Shown piece by piece: positions 18,927 through 29,375 of a stretch of 64,000 nucleotides of DNA (positions are counted from its first letter, which is position 1; each line of letters starts with the position of its first letter). Location of the stretch: the NCBI RefSeq assembly GCF_001189845.1, contig NZ_LFLZ01000001.1, positions 62,001 to 126,000 on the forward strand. The letters run 5' to 3'. The position numbers were made by a program, and so were the translations under genes. Under the pieces are notes generated by a model. It had not been told where the DNA came from and searched no databases. It saw nothing but the letters and a program-made list of their open reading frames with translations. This DNA is from Bradyrhizobium tropiciagri. GTDB taxonomy: Bacteria > Pseudomonadota > Alphaproteobacteria > Rhizobiales > Xanthobacteraceae.

Positions 18927-19484
18927 CTACTTGATCTTGTCGTACACCGTCGCGAAGTCGCCGAGCGGCATCGGGATGCTGATGGTTTCCTTGCCGAGAT
19001 TCTGGAACGACACCTTGAGCTGCTTGCCCGATTTCAGCTGGGTCAGGACATCGGGCGCGATCGGCGCGTTGATGTAGCAGCCGCGCGCCTCGCAGGTCTG
19101 GATCGGCACGTCGACCGCCTTGCCTTCGTCGACCTGCAGCTTGGCGCCCACGGGCAGGTTCAGGCCAAGCGGAAGCTGGATCAGCGCAACCGGCGTGCGG
19201 GTGTCGCCGGGAACGCGGATGTTGACCAGCACGATGAGCTGGCCGGTCTTGGTGAGAACAGCAGTTTGCTCCATGGCGCATTCGAGCGGCGCGTCGCGGC
19301 TCGCGCTGGTGCAGCGCGCGACCCAGCCGGTATTGTTGCCGGATGCATCACCTTGAGGCGCGGCGGGAGCAGCTGCCGGAACCGGTGCAGGCGTCGTCTT
19401 GCCCTTCGGCGTCTGGGCTTGGCCAAGGCCGGCTGCGCCGAACACGGTGAACAGGACGAAAAGCGACTTTGCGACAATCCTCAC
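18927..19484 (-). CDS. Invasion-associated locus B (IalB) family protein
   Basis: This exported protein of about 185 residues has a signal (SLFVLFTVFGAAGLGQAQ), a Pro/Ala linker, and the IalB domain. The domain starts at WVARCTSASRD and has two cysteine pairs (C..LECAMEQ and TCEARGCYINAP). IalB was described in Bartonella as involved in erythrocyte invasion; homologues in free-living Rhizobiales are periplasmic proteins of unclear role. I chose GTG 19484 because GGAG lies eight bases upstream. An in-frame upstream extension to 19625 has no signal-like start. Confidence 0.82.
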   Translation of the reverse strand: MRIVAKSLFVLFTVFGAAGLGQAQTPKGKTTPAPVPAAAPAAPQGDASGNNTGWVARCTSASRDAPLECAMEQTAVLTKTGQLIVLVNIRVPGDTRTPVALIQLPLGLNLPVGAKLQVDEGKAVDVPIQTCEARGCYINAPIAPDVLTQLKSGKQLKVSFQNLGKETISIPMPLGDFATVYDKIK

Positions 19485-19542
19485 GATACCGGCTCCGAAA
19501 TGAACATCTTTCGGATGTGCCGGTATGGCGGCCAAAGTCAAG

Positions 19543-22500
19543 TCACTCGGCGGCCTCCTTGACCGATCGGTCGTCGCCATCGTCGGCGTCGTGGTCGGCG
19601 TGCGGCGAGCGGCCCCAGTTCGCAAACGCGTTGGAGAGCCGGTCGAGATAGAGATAAACCACCGGCGTCGTGAACAGCGTCAGCGCCTGGCTGACGATCA
19701 GGCCGCCGACCATGGCGTAGCCGAGCGGCTGGCGGATTTCGGAGCCGGTGCCGGTCCCGAGCATCAGCGGCACGCCGCCGAGCATGGCGGCCATCGTCGT
19801 CATCATGATCGGGCGGAAGCGGAGCAGGGCGGCCTGACGGATTGCCGCCACCGGCTCCATGTGCTGGTCGCTCTCGGCGGCGATCGCGAAGTCGACCATC
19901 ATGATGCCGTTCTTCTTCACGATGCCGATCAGGAGGATGATGCCGATCAGCGCGATCAGCGAGAAGTCGAAGCCCGCGGCCATCAGGATCGCCAGCGCGC
20001 CGACGCCTGCCGAGGGCAGCGTCGACAGAATGGTGATCGGGTGGATGTAGCTCTCGTAGAGAATACCCAGGATCAGGTAGACGACCACGAGCGCCGCCAG
20101 GATCAGCAGCGGCACGCTCGACAGCGACTGCTGGAACGCCTGTGCGGTGCCCTGGAAGCTCGAGCTCAGGGTCGGCGGCGCGCCGAGGTCGATCATGGCC
20201 TTCTGCACCGCATCCGTCGCCTGGCCGAGCGCGACGCCCTGCGCCAGGTTGAACGAGATGGTGATGGCCGGGAACTGGCCCTGGTGGCTGATCGACAGCG
20301 GCCGCACCGGCACGGTGGTCCATTTCGCAAAGGTCGACAGCGGCACCTGTTCGCCGGTCAGCGGCGACTTGATGTAGATGTTGTTCAGCGTGTCGATCGA
20401 GCCCTGCAGCTCCGGCAGCACTTCGAGAATGACGTGGTAGCTGTTGAGCTGGGTGAAGTACTGCGTCACCTGGCGCTGGCCGAACGCGTCATAGAGCGTG
20501 TCGTCGATCAGCTGCGGCTGGATGCCATAGCGCGAGGCGGTGTCGCGGTTGATCTTCAGCTCGACGGTGGTGCCGTTGGTCTGCTGGTCGGTGGCGACGT
20601 CGCGCAGCTGCGGCAGCGTCTGCATCTTGCCGAGGATCTTCGGCGCCCATTCGTTCAGCTCGGCAAGGTTGGCATCCTGCAGCGTGAACTCGAACTGGGT
20701 GCGGGTCGGGCGGCCGCCGAGGCGGACGTCCTGCGCGGCCTGCATGAACAGCCGGGCACCGAGCACCTTCTCCAGCTTCGGCCGCAGCCGGGCGATGATC
20801 TGCTGGGCGTTGGCATCGCGCTCGTTCAGCGGCTTGAGCGTGATGAACATGTTGCCGTTGTTGCCGGCCCGGCCGCTGCCGCCGATCGCCATCGCCACCG
20901 TCGCCACGCCGGGATCCTGCATGACGATCTTGCTGAGCTGCTCCTGCTTGCCTTTCATTTCGGCGAAGGAAATGTCCTGGTTGGCTTCCGAGGTCGCGGT
21001 GATCAGGCCGACGTCCTGCTGCGGGAAGAAGCCCTTCGGGATGATGACGAACATGTAGATCGACAGCGCCAGCGTCGCGAAGAAGATCATCAGGGTGGTG
21101 AACTTCCAGCGCAGCGCAAGGTCGAGCACGGTTTCATAACCACGCAGCATCGCGTCGAAGCCGCGCTCGCTGAGCTTGTAGAGACGGCCGTGCCGCTCCT
21201 CATTGTGGGCGCGCAGGAAGCGCGAGGCCATCATCGGGGTCAGCGTCAGCGACACGAACATCGAGACGAAGATGGTCATCGCCAGCACCACCGCGAATTC
21301 GCGGAACAGGCGGCCGATGATGCCGCCCATCAGCAGCAGCGGGATCAAGACCGCGACCAGCGAGATGCTGATCGAGACGATGGTGAAGCCGATTTCCTTG
21401 GATCCCTTGAAGGCGGCCGCCATCGGCCGCTCGCCTTCCTCGATGTAGCGGCTGATGTTCTCCAGCATCACGATGGCGTCGTCGACCACGAAACCGACCG
21501 CGATCGTCAGCGCCATCAGCGACAGATTGTCGAGCGTGTAGCCGAAGATCCACATCAGCGCGCAGGCGCCCAGCAATGCCAGCGGCACCGTCACGGCAGG
21601 GATGACGGTGGCCCAGAAGCTGCGCAGGAAGGCGAAGATCACCATCACGACCAGGAAGATGGTCAGGAGCAGGGTGAACTGGACGTCCTCCACCGCGGCA
21701 CGGATCGTGGTGGTGCGGTCCGAGATGACCTCGATCTTGACCGCCGGCGGAATGGCCGCGACCAGCCGCGGCAGCGCCGCCTTGATCTTGTCGACGGTGT
21801 CGATGACGTTGGCGCCGGGCTGCTTGAAGACGACGAGGAACACGCCGCGCTTGCCGTTGGCCCAGGCGGCCTGCTTGGCGTCCTCCGGTCCGGTCACGGC
21901 CTGGCCGATGTCGCGGATCCGGAGCGGCCCGCCATTCTTGTACGCGATGATGACGTTGTTCCAGGGCTCCGCCGTGAGCAGCTGGTCGTTGGCATAGATG
22001 GTGTAGGCGCGGGTGGCGCCGTCGATATTGCCCTTCGGGCTGTCGACGGTTGCGATATTGATCGCTGCGCGGACATCCTCCAGCGACAGACCCTTTGCGA
22101 CAAGCTTGGCCGGATCGATCTGAACGCGGACCGATGGTTTCTGCTGACCGCCGATGATGACCTGCGCGACGCCGGAGATCTGGCTGATCTGCTGGGCAAG
22201 CTGGGCGTCGACGGAATCGCTGACCGTCGTCAGCGGCAGCGTGTCCGAGGTGGCCGACAGCAGCATGATCGGCGCGTCCGCCGGATTGACCTTGCGATAG
22301 GTCGGCGGCGAGGGAAGGTTCTTCGGCAACTGGCCGCTGGCGGCGTTGATGGCGGCCTGCACGTCATTGGCGGCGCGTCGATCGAACGGTTGAGGTCGAA
22401 CTGGATCGTGACCGATGCCGTGCCGAGATAACTCGTCGAAGTCATCTGCGCGATGCCGGGGATCTGCGCGAACTGGCGCTCCAGCGGCTGGGCGACCGAA

Positions 22501-22688
22501 CTCGCCATCGTCTCCGGGCTACCGCCCGGCAGCGTTGCCGTGATCTGGATGGTCGGGAAGTCGACTTGCGGCAGCGGCGCCACCGGAAGCAGGGGGTAGG
22601 CGACGAGGCCGACAAACAGGATGCCGGCCATCAGCAGCGAGGTGCCGATGGGGAAGCGAATGAATGGTGCGGAAATTCCGTCGCTCAT
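19543..22688 (-). pseudogene. RND multidrug efflux permease (MdtB/MuxB-like), single-base frameshift
   Basis: The first frame starts at ATG 22688 with TM1 (FPIGTSLLMAGILFVGLVAYPLLPVAPLPQVDFPT compressed in the usual RND way) and reads to FDLNRSIDA. The remaining 940 residues continue in another frame from about 22362. One base is missing at about 22374-22378, where the expected peptide is RSIDAAANDVQAAI. The rest has all RND hallmarks, including FVVDDAIVMLENI in TM4, and ends with a hydrophilic Asp/His tail. Corrected length is about 1,048 residues. It is a proton-driven exporter assembling with the adaptor encoded upstream (4-base overlap) and an outer-membrane channel not seen here. Confidence 0.9.
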
Positions 22689-23857
22689 TCCTGCGTAACC
22701 TTCGACTGGGACTGGTCCGAGCTCGCCACCGCCGTCGTCACCAGGGTTCCCGGCGAGACCTTGTACTGGCCCGCGGTGATCACCTGCTGTCCCGGCGACA
22801 GGCCTTCGTCGATCACCGACTTGCCGTCGATCGACTGGCTGACCTTGAGCTTGCGAAGCTCGGCCTTGTTCTCCTGATTGACCGAATACGCGTACAGGCC
22901 TTCGGTGCCATGCTGCACCGCGTCATCTGGCACGACGGTGGCATCCTTCAATGTCCGGACCAGGAGCCGGGTCGAGACCGACTGGCCCGGCCACAGCGCA
23001 TGGTCCTTGTTATCAAACACCGCCTTCAGCCGGACAGTCCCGCTTGTGGTGTCGACCTGATTGTTGATCAGCGCCAGGGTTCCGGTCGACAGCACCCGTT
23101 TGCCGTCGGTGGTCAGGGCAATGGTCTTGGGCGGCGCAACGGCCAATGCCGCCTTGATATCGGGCAGCTGGTCTTCCGGCGCGGTGAAGATCACGGTGAT
23201 CGGCTCGATCTGGGTGATCGTCACGATGCCGGTCTGTGCCGAGGCGTTGACGATGTTGCCGATGTCGACCAGTCGCAGGCCGACGATGCCGTCGATCGGC
23301 GACTTCACGGTGGCGTAGTCGACCTGGGTCTGCGCGTTGAAGATTGCGGCTTCGTCGGCCGTGATCTGCGCCGTGAGCTGGGCCACGGTGGAGCGCTGGG
23401 TGTCGAGCTGCTGGCGCGTCGCGAACTCGCCGAGCTTGGTGTAGCGCTGCAGATCGAGATTGGCGTTGGCGAGGTTGGCCTCGTCCTGGGCCTTCTTGGC
23501 CTTGGCCTGGTCGAGCGTCGCCTGATAGGGCCGCGGATCGATCTCAACCAGCGTGTCGCCCGCCTTGACGAACTGGCCTTCCTTGAAAGCGACCTTGGTG
23601 ATCTGGCCGTCGACCCGGGTGCGGACCTGGACGGTGTTGAACGCCTGCACCGTGCCGAGACCGGTCAGGTAGACCGGGAAGTCGGCCTTCTCGACCGGCG
23701 AGATCTTGACCGGAACGGCGGGGCGCTGCTGAGCGGCACGCTTCTGCGCGGCCTCGGCCGCGAGCTTGTTGTCGGAGTATTTTTGCCAGCCGAAATAGCC
23801 GGCCGCGCCAACCGCAGCGATCACTAAAACCCAGCCGATGGTGCGTGACTTTGACAT
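22685..23857 (-). CDS. RND efflux periplasmic adaptor (MdtA/MuxA-like membrane fusion protein)
   Basis: The protein has 390 residues from ATG 23857. An N-terminal anchor (IGWVLVIAAVGAAGYFGWQ) is followed by the barrel-sandwich (lipoyl) half QVRTRVDGQITKVAFKEGQ and an alpha-hairpin with QAKAKKAQDEANLANANLD. The second lipoyl half is YATVKSPIDGIVGLRLVDIG, and a beta-barrel completes the order typical of MdtA. It bridges the inner-membrane pump and outer-membrane channel. The ATG of the permease overlaps its stop by four bases, indicating translational coupling. It is divergent from a MarR regulator, which probably represses it. Confidence 0.92.
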   Translation of the reverse strand: MSKSRTIGWVLVIAAVGAAGYFGWQKYSDNKLAAEAAQKRAAQQRPAVPVKISPVEKADFPVYLTGLGTVQAFNTVQVRTRVDGQITKVAFKEGQFVKAGDTLVEIDPRPYQATLDQAKAKKAQDEANLANANLDLQRYTKLGEFATRQQLDTQRSTVAQLTAQITADEAAIFNAQTQVDYATVKSPIDGIVGLRLVDIGNIVNASAQTGIVTITQIEPITVIFTAPEDQLPDIKAALAVAPPKTIALTTDGKRVLSTGTLALINNQVDTTSGTVRLKAVFDNKDHALWPGQSVSTRLLVRTLKDATVVPDDAVQHGTEGLYAYSVNQENKAELRKLKVSQSIDGKSVIDEGLSPGQQVITAGQYKVSPGTLVTTAVASSDQSQSKVTQE

Positions 23858-23939
23858 GCGGACTCTTGGGTTCGACGTAACAATAAAGGGTGATCGAAAC
23901 GGTTCACAGAGCTTGCGGATATAATATGCGTGCACTTAA

Positions 23940-23951
23940 TGTGTAAACACA
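23940..23951. promoter_or_regulatory. TGTGT-AA-ACACA palindrome in the efflux/MarR intergenic region
   Basis: TGTGT (23940-23944) and ACACA (23947-23951) form a perfect short palindrome 83 bases before the efflux adaptor start and close to a TATAAT-like box (23920-23925). It may be an operator half of the MarR system. Confidence 0.4.
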
Positions 23952-23966
23952 CCAAGGCTTGAGAAT

Positions 23967-23990
23967 CCTAAACATTTGGAAAGGTTTAGG
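23967..23990. promoter_or_regulatory. Candidate MarR operator between efflux operon and regulator gene
   Basis: CCTAAAC (23967-23973) and GTTTAGG (23984-23990) are exact inverted repeats with ten bases between them, placing half-sites about 17 bases apart. That is in the range bound by MarR dimers. The site sits between the divergent starts (23857 and 24040), so it could control both. Confidence 0.55.
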
Positions 23991-24039
23991 TCAGAAACGA
24001 GCAGAAACATTCCGGCTGTGAAACGCACCGAGGACCCCT

Positions 24040-24501
24040 ATGTCGCTCGATCTCAAACGCCAATTCATTGCGCAGCTCGTCGAGAGTTCCAGGCTGCTGC
24101 GCAATTATATCGATCATCGCGCCAAGGCGCGAGGCACCACGCGCGCCCAATGGATCGTGCTCTTCCGCCTGCGTGAGCAGGAAGGACTGTCCCAGGTCGA
24201 CCTTGCCGACGTGCTCGAATTGCAGCCGATCTCGCTGGTGCGGCTGCTTGACCGACTTGTCGAACATGGCCTGCTCGAACGCCGTCCCGATCCCAGGGAT
24301 CGTCGCGCCAATCGTCTATTCCTAACCAGGACCGGGCGCCGCCTGGTCGACGACCTCGACAGCCTGCGCGATGCGATCGCCGGCGACGTGCTGCGCGACG
24401 TATCGGACAGGCATGTCGAGAGTGGCCTCGCCACGCTTCGCGAGGTCAAGGATCGCATCAAGGCGCTCGGCGAGGACGCCGAGCACATCGCCGCGAAATA
24501 G
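24040..24501 (+). CDS. MarR-family transcriptional regulator
   Basis: This 153-residue winged-helix protein has a recognition segment SQVDLADVLELQPISLVRLLDRLVEHGLLER and the wing PDPRDRRANRLFLT. Flanking helices would form the dimer interface. GAGG precedes ATG 24040 by six bases. Its divergent position to the RND pump implies that it represses the pump and itself and is released by a ligand such as a phenolic compound. The family call is secure; the target is inferred from position. Confidence 0.88.
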   Translation: MSLDLKRQFIAQLVESSRLLRNYIDHRAKARGTTRAQWIVLFRLREQEGLSQVDLADVLELQPISLVRLLDRLVEHGLLERRPDPRDRRANRLFLTRTGRRLVDDLDSLRDAIAGDVLRDVSDRHVESGLATLREVKDRIKALGEDAEHIAAK

Positions 24502-24633
24502 CGCGCGTCGCATCGCGCGCAGTCCTGCACTCGATCCCTTCATCAGGTTACGGTTCGCCGACGCGGTTGAAACGCCGCGGGATGTCGTTCATATCGCGCA
24601 GCGACAAGACGATGCGAGAGGATGAGGGCCGCG

Positions 24634-24873
24634 ATGGATGAATTGAACGGGCGCATGATGGCATGCCAGATCCTGGTCACCGGATTGATCGCGCACGTTG
24701 CCAACGAGCAGCGTGATCCGCTGCGCTTTCTCACCGACTTCCGCGACGAGATCAAAGCGGTCGTCAACGGCGTCAATATCGCCGGCCTCGAGAACAGCGA
24801 CCGTGTGCGGCAGGTCGCGCAGCTGACCATCGACGAGCTGTTTTCGCTGATGAAGCCGCCAAGCGCGGAGTGA
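24634..24873 (+). CDS. Small hypothetical protein (~79 aa)
   Basis: This small helical protein contains MMACQILVTGLIAHVANEQ and FLTDFRDEIKAVVNGVN. It appears soluble, with one amphipathic N-terminal helix. GAGGG precedes ATG 24634 at six bases; ATG 24622 is an alternative adding four residues. It lies downstream of the MarR gene on the same strand with about 130 bases between. I do not recognise a family. Confidence 0.6.
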   Translation: MDELNGRMMACQILVTGLIAHVANEQRDPLRFLTDFRDEIKAVVNGVNIAGLENSDRVRQVAQLTIDELFSLMKPPSAE

Positions 24874-24887
24874 TTGTCGGCAACAAT

Positions 24888-24953
24888 TTAGAACGGTTAT
24901 TAGAACGCTTAAAAACTAGAGTTTAGAACGATTTCAAACCGCAGATTAGAATC
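24888..24953. promoter_or_regulatory. Four tandem TTAGAA half-sites, Irr/ICE-like iron control region
   Basis: TTAGAACG occurs at 24888, 24900 and 24923, and TTAGAATC at 24946. Spacings are 12, 23 and 23 bases, close to one and two helical turns, so all copies face the same side of the DNA. The half-site resembles the TTAGAA arm of the Irr iron-control element of Rhizobiales. It lies 135-200 bases upstream of a siderophore receptor. That Irr binds here is inference. Confidence 0.6.
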
Positions 24954-25088
24954 CCTTTGAACTGGGGCGATTCAAGCAAACTGTGGCGCTGATCGCATTG
25001 ATAAAAAAGGTCACGCTCGATAACCGGAGGAGACAGTTCGTCGCACGTGACTTCGCGACGAATTTGCTTTCTGGGGGCGTGCAAGACA

Positions 25089-27646
25089 ATGAGCAATGTG
25101 AAGGCGCCGAGATCGCTGCGCTTCGAAGCGACGATCGGTTCGGCTGACGATACGGGTTATTCCGCTGCGAAGGTCTCCGCCGTCGCGAGCCTGATCGCGG
25201 TGGCGTCGTTCTCGGGGGCCGAAGCGCAGCAGACCAACCTGCCGCCGGTGAATGTCGATGCCCCGGTCGCGCGCCCGCGGCCCGTCTCCTCCAAGCCCAC
25301 GTCGGACCAGGTCCGCGCCCGCAACGCGCTGCGCCGCGCCGCGCGCCGCAGCAATCAGCAGGCCCAGCAGGCGCCGGTGCCGTTTCCCAATGCCGGCGGT
25401 CTTCCCGCCGACCGCGATCGCTACGCGGATCCGGCCGCGCCGTACAAGGGCGACCGCCTGCAGGCCTCCGGGAAGTATCCCGAGCCGATCCTGAACACGC
25501 CGAAGTCGGTCACCGTGCTGACCAAGGACGTGCTCGAAGACAAGAACGCCACCTCGCTGAAGTCGGCAATCCTGTCGACCGCCGGCGTGACGCTCGGCAC
25601 GGGCGAGGGCGGCAACGCGTTCGGCGACCGCTTCTTCATCCGCGGCTTCGACGCCCGCAACGATATCTTCATCGACGGCGTGCGCGACGCCGGCGTCAGC
25701 GTCCGCGAGAACTTCTTCACCGAGCAGGTCGAGATCCTGCGTGGCCCGGGGTCGACGTTTGCAGGCCGCGGCACCACCGGCGGTGCGATCAACATCGTCA
25801 CCAAGCAGGCGACGACAGAGAACAGCTTCTACAACATGGACACCTCGTTCGGCACCGATCGCACCAAGCGCGTGACGCTCGATGTCAACCAGGTGATCAG
25901 TCCGACGCTGGCGATCCGCGCCGGCGGCCTGTTCCAGGATGCCGGCGTCGCCGGCCGCAGCTATGTCACCGACAACCGCGATGGCGCGTTCGTCGCCGGA
26001 ACGTGGAAGCCGGTCGATGCGGTGAAGATCACCGGCAACTACATCCATACCGAGCTCACCGGCATCCCGGATTTCGGCGTGCCGTACTATCGGCCGAGCA
26101 CCGCCAGCACGGCGGGCGGCCCGTTCCCGGACTTCGGCGTCAACCGCAACAATTTCTACGGCTTCGTCAATCGCGACTTCTTCAGGACCGGGCAGGACAT
26201 CGGCACGATCAACGCCGAGGTGCAGGTCACGCCGGATCTCGTGATCAGCAACAAGATCCGGGAATCGCGCTCGACCCAGAACTACATCGGCACGCTGCCG
26301 GAGTCGCCGACGCTCGCCGCCGCGCGCCATTCTCGAGCTATACGCTCACTGCCAACCCGCAAAGCCGCTTCCAGGTCACCGATGTGTTCGCCAACCAGAC
26401 CGAAGCGACCTACAAGTTCAACGACGGCGTCGGCTTCAAGCACACAGCGCTTGCCGGGTTCGAATATGACAATGAAAGGTCCTCGATCGATAAGTATCTT
26501 GGTCTGAATTCGGAAGCGCTGCCTGGCGGATTCACCGGCAGTGGATCGCTTTCTGGCGTCAGCGTGTTCAATCCGCAATACACCAACATTCCGTTCCCGA
26601 TTCCGTCGGGGCTGTCCGGGCTGCCGACCAAACTCACCGTCGACACCAAGAGTGTCTATGTTCTGGATAGCGCCAACTACAACGATCTCGTGATCCTCAA
26701 CGGCGGCGTCCGCTATGACGACTACAACATCAAGACCAGTGGCTATGGTACGGTCAATGGTGTCGCCAACGTTTTCGGTCAGCAGCAGCAAGACTACGGC
26801 ATGCCGAACTTCAACCTTGGCCTGACGCTCAAGCCGTTGCCGAACGGGAGCGTCTATGCCGCCTATGCCACGTCATCCAACCCGGTCGGCGCGGAATTTG
26901 ACGGTTCGAGCATTCAGTATGGTGGCCTCGCGCCGGTCCTCAACGGCAATCCAAGCCAGATCTTCGGGCCGGAGAAGAACAAGGCGATTGAAGTCGGAAC
27001 CAAGTGGGAGCTGTTCGATCGCCATTTGCTGGTGACGGCGGCGCTGTTCCAGACCGAGAAGGAAAACGCGCGCGAATCCATGAACGTCACCCCGGCGACC
27101 GCAACCGCCGCATGCCCTTACCCGGCTGGTACGACCGGAACTGTCTCCTGCATCAGCGCTGGCGCGGCCTATAGGATCCGCGGCATCGATCTCGGAGTGG
27201 GCGGTAAGATCACCGACAAGTGGAGCGTGTTCGGCGGCCTCGTGCTCATGCAGTCGGAAGTGACCAAATCGAATATTCCGCCTGCGAACACGACTCTGTA
27301 CACCTCGAACGTCGGCTTGCCGCTCGCCAATGTGGCGCACCAGTCGTTCAGCATGCTCTCGAAATACCAGCTGACCGACATGTGGGAAATCGGCGGGCAG
27401 GCAGTGTATCGTTCCAAGGTGTATGGCGGCACCTTCCTTGCGGCCAACCAGGGTACGTCGATCCCGAGCTATTGGCGCTTCGACGCCTTTGCCGAGGCAA
27501 AGATCGACAAGCACTGGACCATGAAGCTGTTCGTCAACAACATCTTCGACAAGCGCTACTACGACGCGCTGTACCAGAGCGCAGCACCGTTCGTGTTCGA
27601 GGCGCCGGGACGCGCTGCGTATCTGGTTGTGTCTGCGCGTTACTGA
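25089..27646 (+). pseudogene. TonB-dependent siderophore receptor (Fiu/FhuE-like), single-base frameshift
   Basis: The first frame has a signal region and a long Arg/Gln/Pro linker, then the plug domain (TPKSVTVLTKDVLED, FFIRGFDARNDIFIDGVRD, ILRGPGSTFAGRGTTGGAINIVTKQ). It reads into the barrel up to PESPTLAAA. The next frame continues with FSSYTLTANPQSRFQVTDV and runs to a classic C-terminus ending in aromatic-rich strands (YLVVSARY). One base is missing at about 26321-26326. Corrected length is about 850 residues. The plug most resembles catecholate siderophore receptors. It heads the exbB-exbD-tonB operon. ATG 25089 is tentative; an upstream GTG 25047 would add 14 residues. Confidence 0.88.
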
Positions 27647-27665
27647 CGGAGGCTCGCGGCACAAG

Positions 27666-28355
27666 ATGCTGGTCTGTATTCCCAACGTATTGAGCAAGGC
27701 TGATGTGGCGGACTTCCGCCGCATCATGGACGCCAGCGAATGGGAAGACGGCCGCTCAACCGCCGGTGCTGCGTCCGCGATGGTCAAGCGCAACGAGCAG
27801 CTGCCGCCGGACAGCGAGGTCGCGCGGCAGCTCGGCAACCGGATCCTGTCGGCGCTGTCGGCAAGCCCGCGCTTCATCTCGGCGGCGATCCCGCTTCAAA
27901 TCTTCCCACCTCTGTTCAACCGCTACGCCGCAAGCGACGGGCACCATTTCGGCCTGCATGTCGACAATGCGGTGCGGGGCGACAGACTGACCGGCATGCG
28001 GATCCGCACCGACCTGTCGGTCACACTGTTTTTATCGGAGCCGGAAGACTATGATGGCGGCGAGCTGGTCATCGAAGACCTCTACGGATCGCATGAAATC
28101 AAGCTGCCGGCGGGCGATCTCGTGGTTTATCCTGCTTCCAGCTTGCATCTGGTCACGCCGGTCACGCGGGGCGTGCGGGTAGCGTCTTTTTTCTGGCTGC
28201 AGAGCATGGTACGGGATGCCCACGCGCGGAGCCTGATCTTTGATCTCGATACCGCGATCCAGGCTCTGGTGGAGCGGCTGGGGCGCGATGACCCTGAAAC
28301 GGTCAAATTGACCGGGATTTATCACAACCTGATCCGTCACTGGGCTGAAGTGTAA
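27666..28355 (+). CDS. PKHD-type Fe(II)/2-oxoglutarate hydroxylase (PiuC/YbiX family)
   Basis: This 229-residue cytosolic protein has the double-stranded beta-helix iron ligands His98-x-Asp100 (HVDNAV) and His161 (SSLHLVTPV). Arg171 (GVRVASFFW) is expected to bind 2-oxoglutarate. The N-terminal stretch ends at MVKRNEQL, typical of PiuC/YbiX proteins. Family members sit beside siderophore receptors and are iron-regulated; the substrate is not established. It starts 19 bases after the receptor stop and is followed by exbB after three bases, so it belongs to the same iron-regulated operon. Confidence 0.88.
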   Translation: MLVCIPNVLSKADVADFRRIMDASEWEDGRSTAGAASAMVKRNEQLPPDSEVARQLGNRILSALSASPRFISAAIPLQIFPPLFNRYAASDGHHFGLHVDNAVRGDRLTGMRIRTDLSVTLFLSEPEDYDGGELVIEDLYGSHEIKLPAGDLVVYPASSLHLVTPVTRGVRVASFFWLQSMVRDAHARSLIFDLDTAIQALVERLGRDDPETVKLTGIYHNLIRHWAEV

Positions 28356-28358
28356 CTG

Positions 28359-29372
28359 ATGATGACATTCAAGTTCCCCGCTGCATCCGCCATGATCGCC
28401 TCGCTGGCGATGCTGATGCTGGCCGCGCCGTCTTCGGCGCAGCAGCAAACGGCGCCTGCCGCGCAGCCCGCGCCCGTGACCCGGCCGCAGCCCGCGCCCG
28501 CTGCTCAACCGGCTGCCCAGGCCGCGCCGGTGGCCCAGCCGGCGCCCGCCGCGCCGCAGGCACAGGCCGTCGCGGCTCCGGCACCGGCGGCACTCGATGC
28601 GTCGTCGGCCGCGAGCGGCGATGGCAGGACCCTGAAATCGACCAGCACCGGCCTGCACGAATTGTCGCCGTGGAACATGTTCTTGAACGCCGACATCATC
28701 GTGAAGGCGGTGATGCTCGGCCTCGCGTTCGCGTCGCTGGTGACCTGGACGGTGTTCATCGCCAAGATGGTCGAGCTGACTGTCGCGCAAAGCAAGCTGC
28801 GCGGCGCGCTCGCCAAGATCGCGGAATCGCGGTCGCTGGCGGAAGCACAGTTCGCGCTTGGCGCCAAGGGCACCGTGCTGTCGTCGTTCATTGGTGCCGC
28901 GATGCGCGAAGGGCGTCTGTCGGCGGGCATCTCCAGCGATGCCGGTATCAAGGAGCGCGCGGCATCGAGCTTCGCCGAGATCGTGCGCGCCGAAGCCCGC
29001 AAGATCCGCATCGGCATGGGCCTGCTCGCGACCATCGGCGCAACGTCGCCGTTCGTCGGCCTGTTCGGCACCGTGTGGGGCATCATGAACAGCTTCATCG
29101 GCATTTCGAAGTCGCAGACGACGAACCTCGCCGTGGTGGCGCCGGGTATCGCGGAAGCGCTGCTCGCCACCGCGATCGGCCTCGTCGCGGCGATCCCTGC
29201 CGTGATCATCTACAACCACTTCTCGCGCGTCACGAAGGTTTATCTCGAGCTCGTCAACCGCGCCTCGGGCGCCGCGGGACGGCTGCTGTCGCGCGATCTC
29301 GATCGCACCCATGGCAGCATTCCCGGCGAGGTTCCGCGCAGCGCGCACGGGCGCGCCGCCGCGGCGGAGTAG
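28359..29372 (+). CDS. exbB: ExbB, proton channel of the TonB energising complex
   Basis: The 337-residue protein begins with a signal-like helix and an unusually long Ala/Pro/Gln-rich periplasmic stretch (residues about 28-90). The MotA/TolQ/ExbB core has three membrane helices. Key features include the conserved LLATIGATSPFVGLFGTVWGIM and the final helix GIAEALLATAIGLVAAIPAVI. ExbB pentamers with ExbD convert the proton gradient into TonB motion at the inner membrane. It is spaced three bases from both its neighbours. The extended N-terminus is common in alphaproteobacterial ExbB. Confidence 0.94.
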   Translation: MMTFKFPAASAMIASLAMLMLAAPSSAQQQTAPAAQPAPVTRPQPAPAAQPAAQAAPVAQPAPAAPQAQAVAAPAPAALDASSAASGDGRTLKSTSTGLHELSPWNMFLNADIIVKAVMLGLAFASLVTWTVFIAKMVELTVAQSKLRGALAKIAESRSLAEAQFALGAKGTVLSSFIGAAMREGRLSAGISSDAGIKERAASSFAEIVRAEARKIRIGMGLLATIGATSPFVGLFGTVWGIMNSFIGISKSQTTNLAVVAPGIAEALLATAIGLVAAIPAVIIYNHFSRVTKVYLELVNRASGAAGRLLSRDLDRTHGSIPGEVPRSAHGRAAAAE

Positions 29373-29375
29373 GCG

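Noticed and set aside
19525..22431. 968-codon open frame on the + strand
   Set aside because: Antisense to the RND permease, with no recognisable domain and composition typical of reverse-strand GC-rich frames.
24880..24960. CRISPR-like repeat array in front of the siderophore receptor
   Set aside because: Repeats are only 8 bases with unequal spacing and no spacers or cas genes; a regulatory array explains it better.
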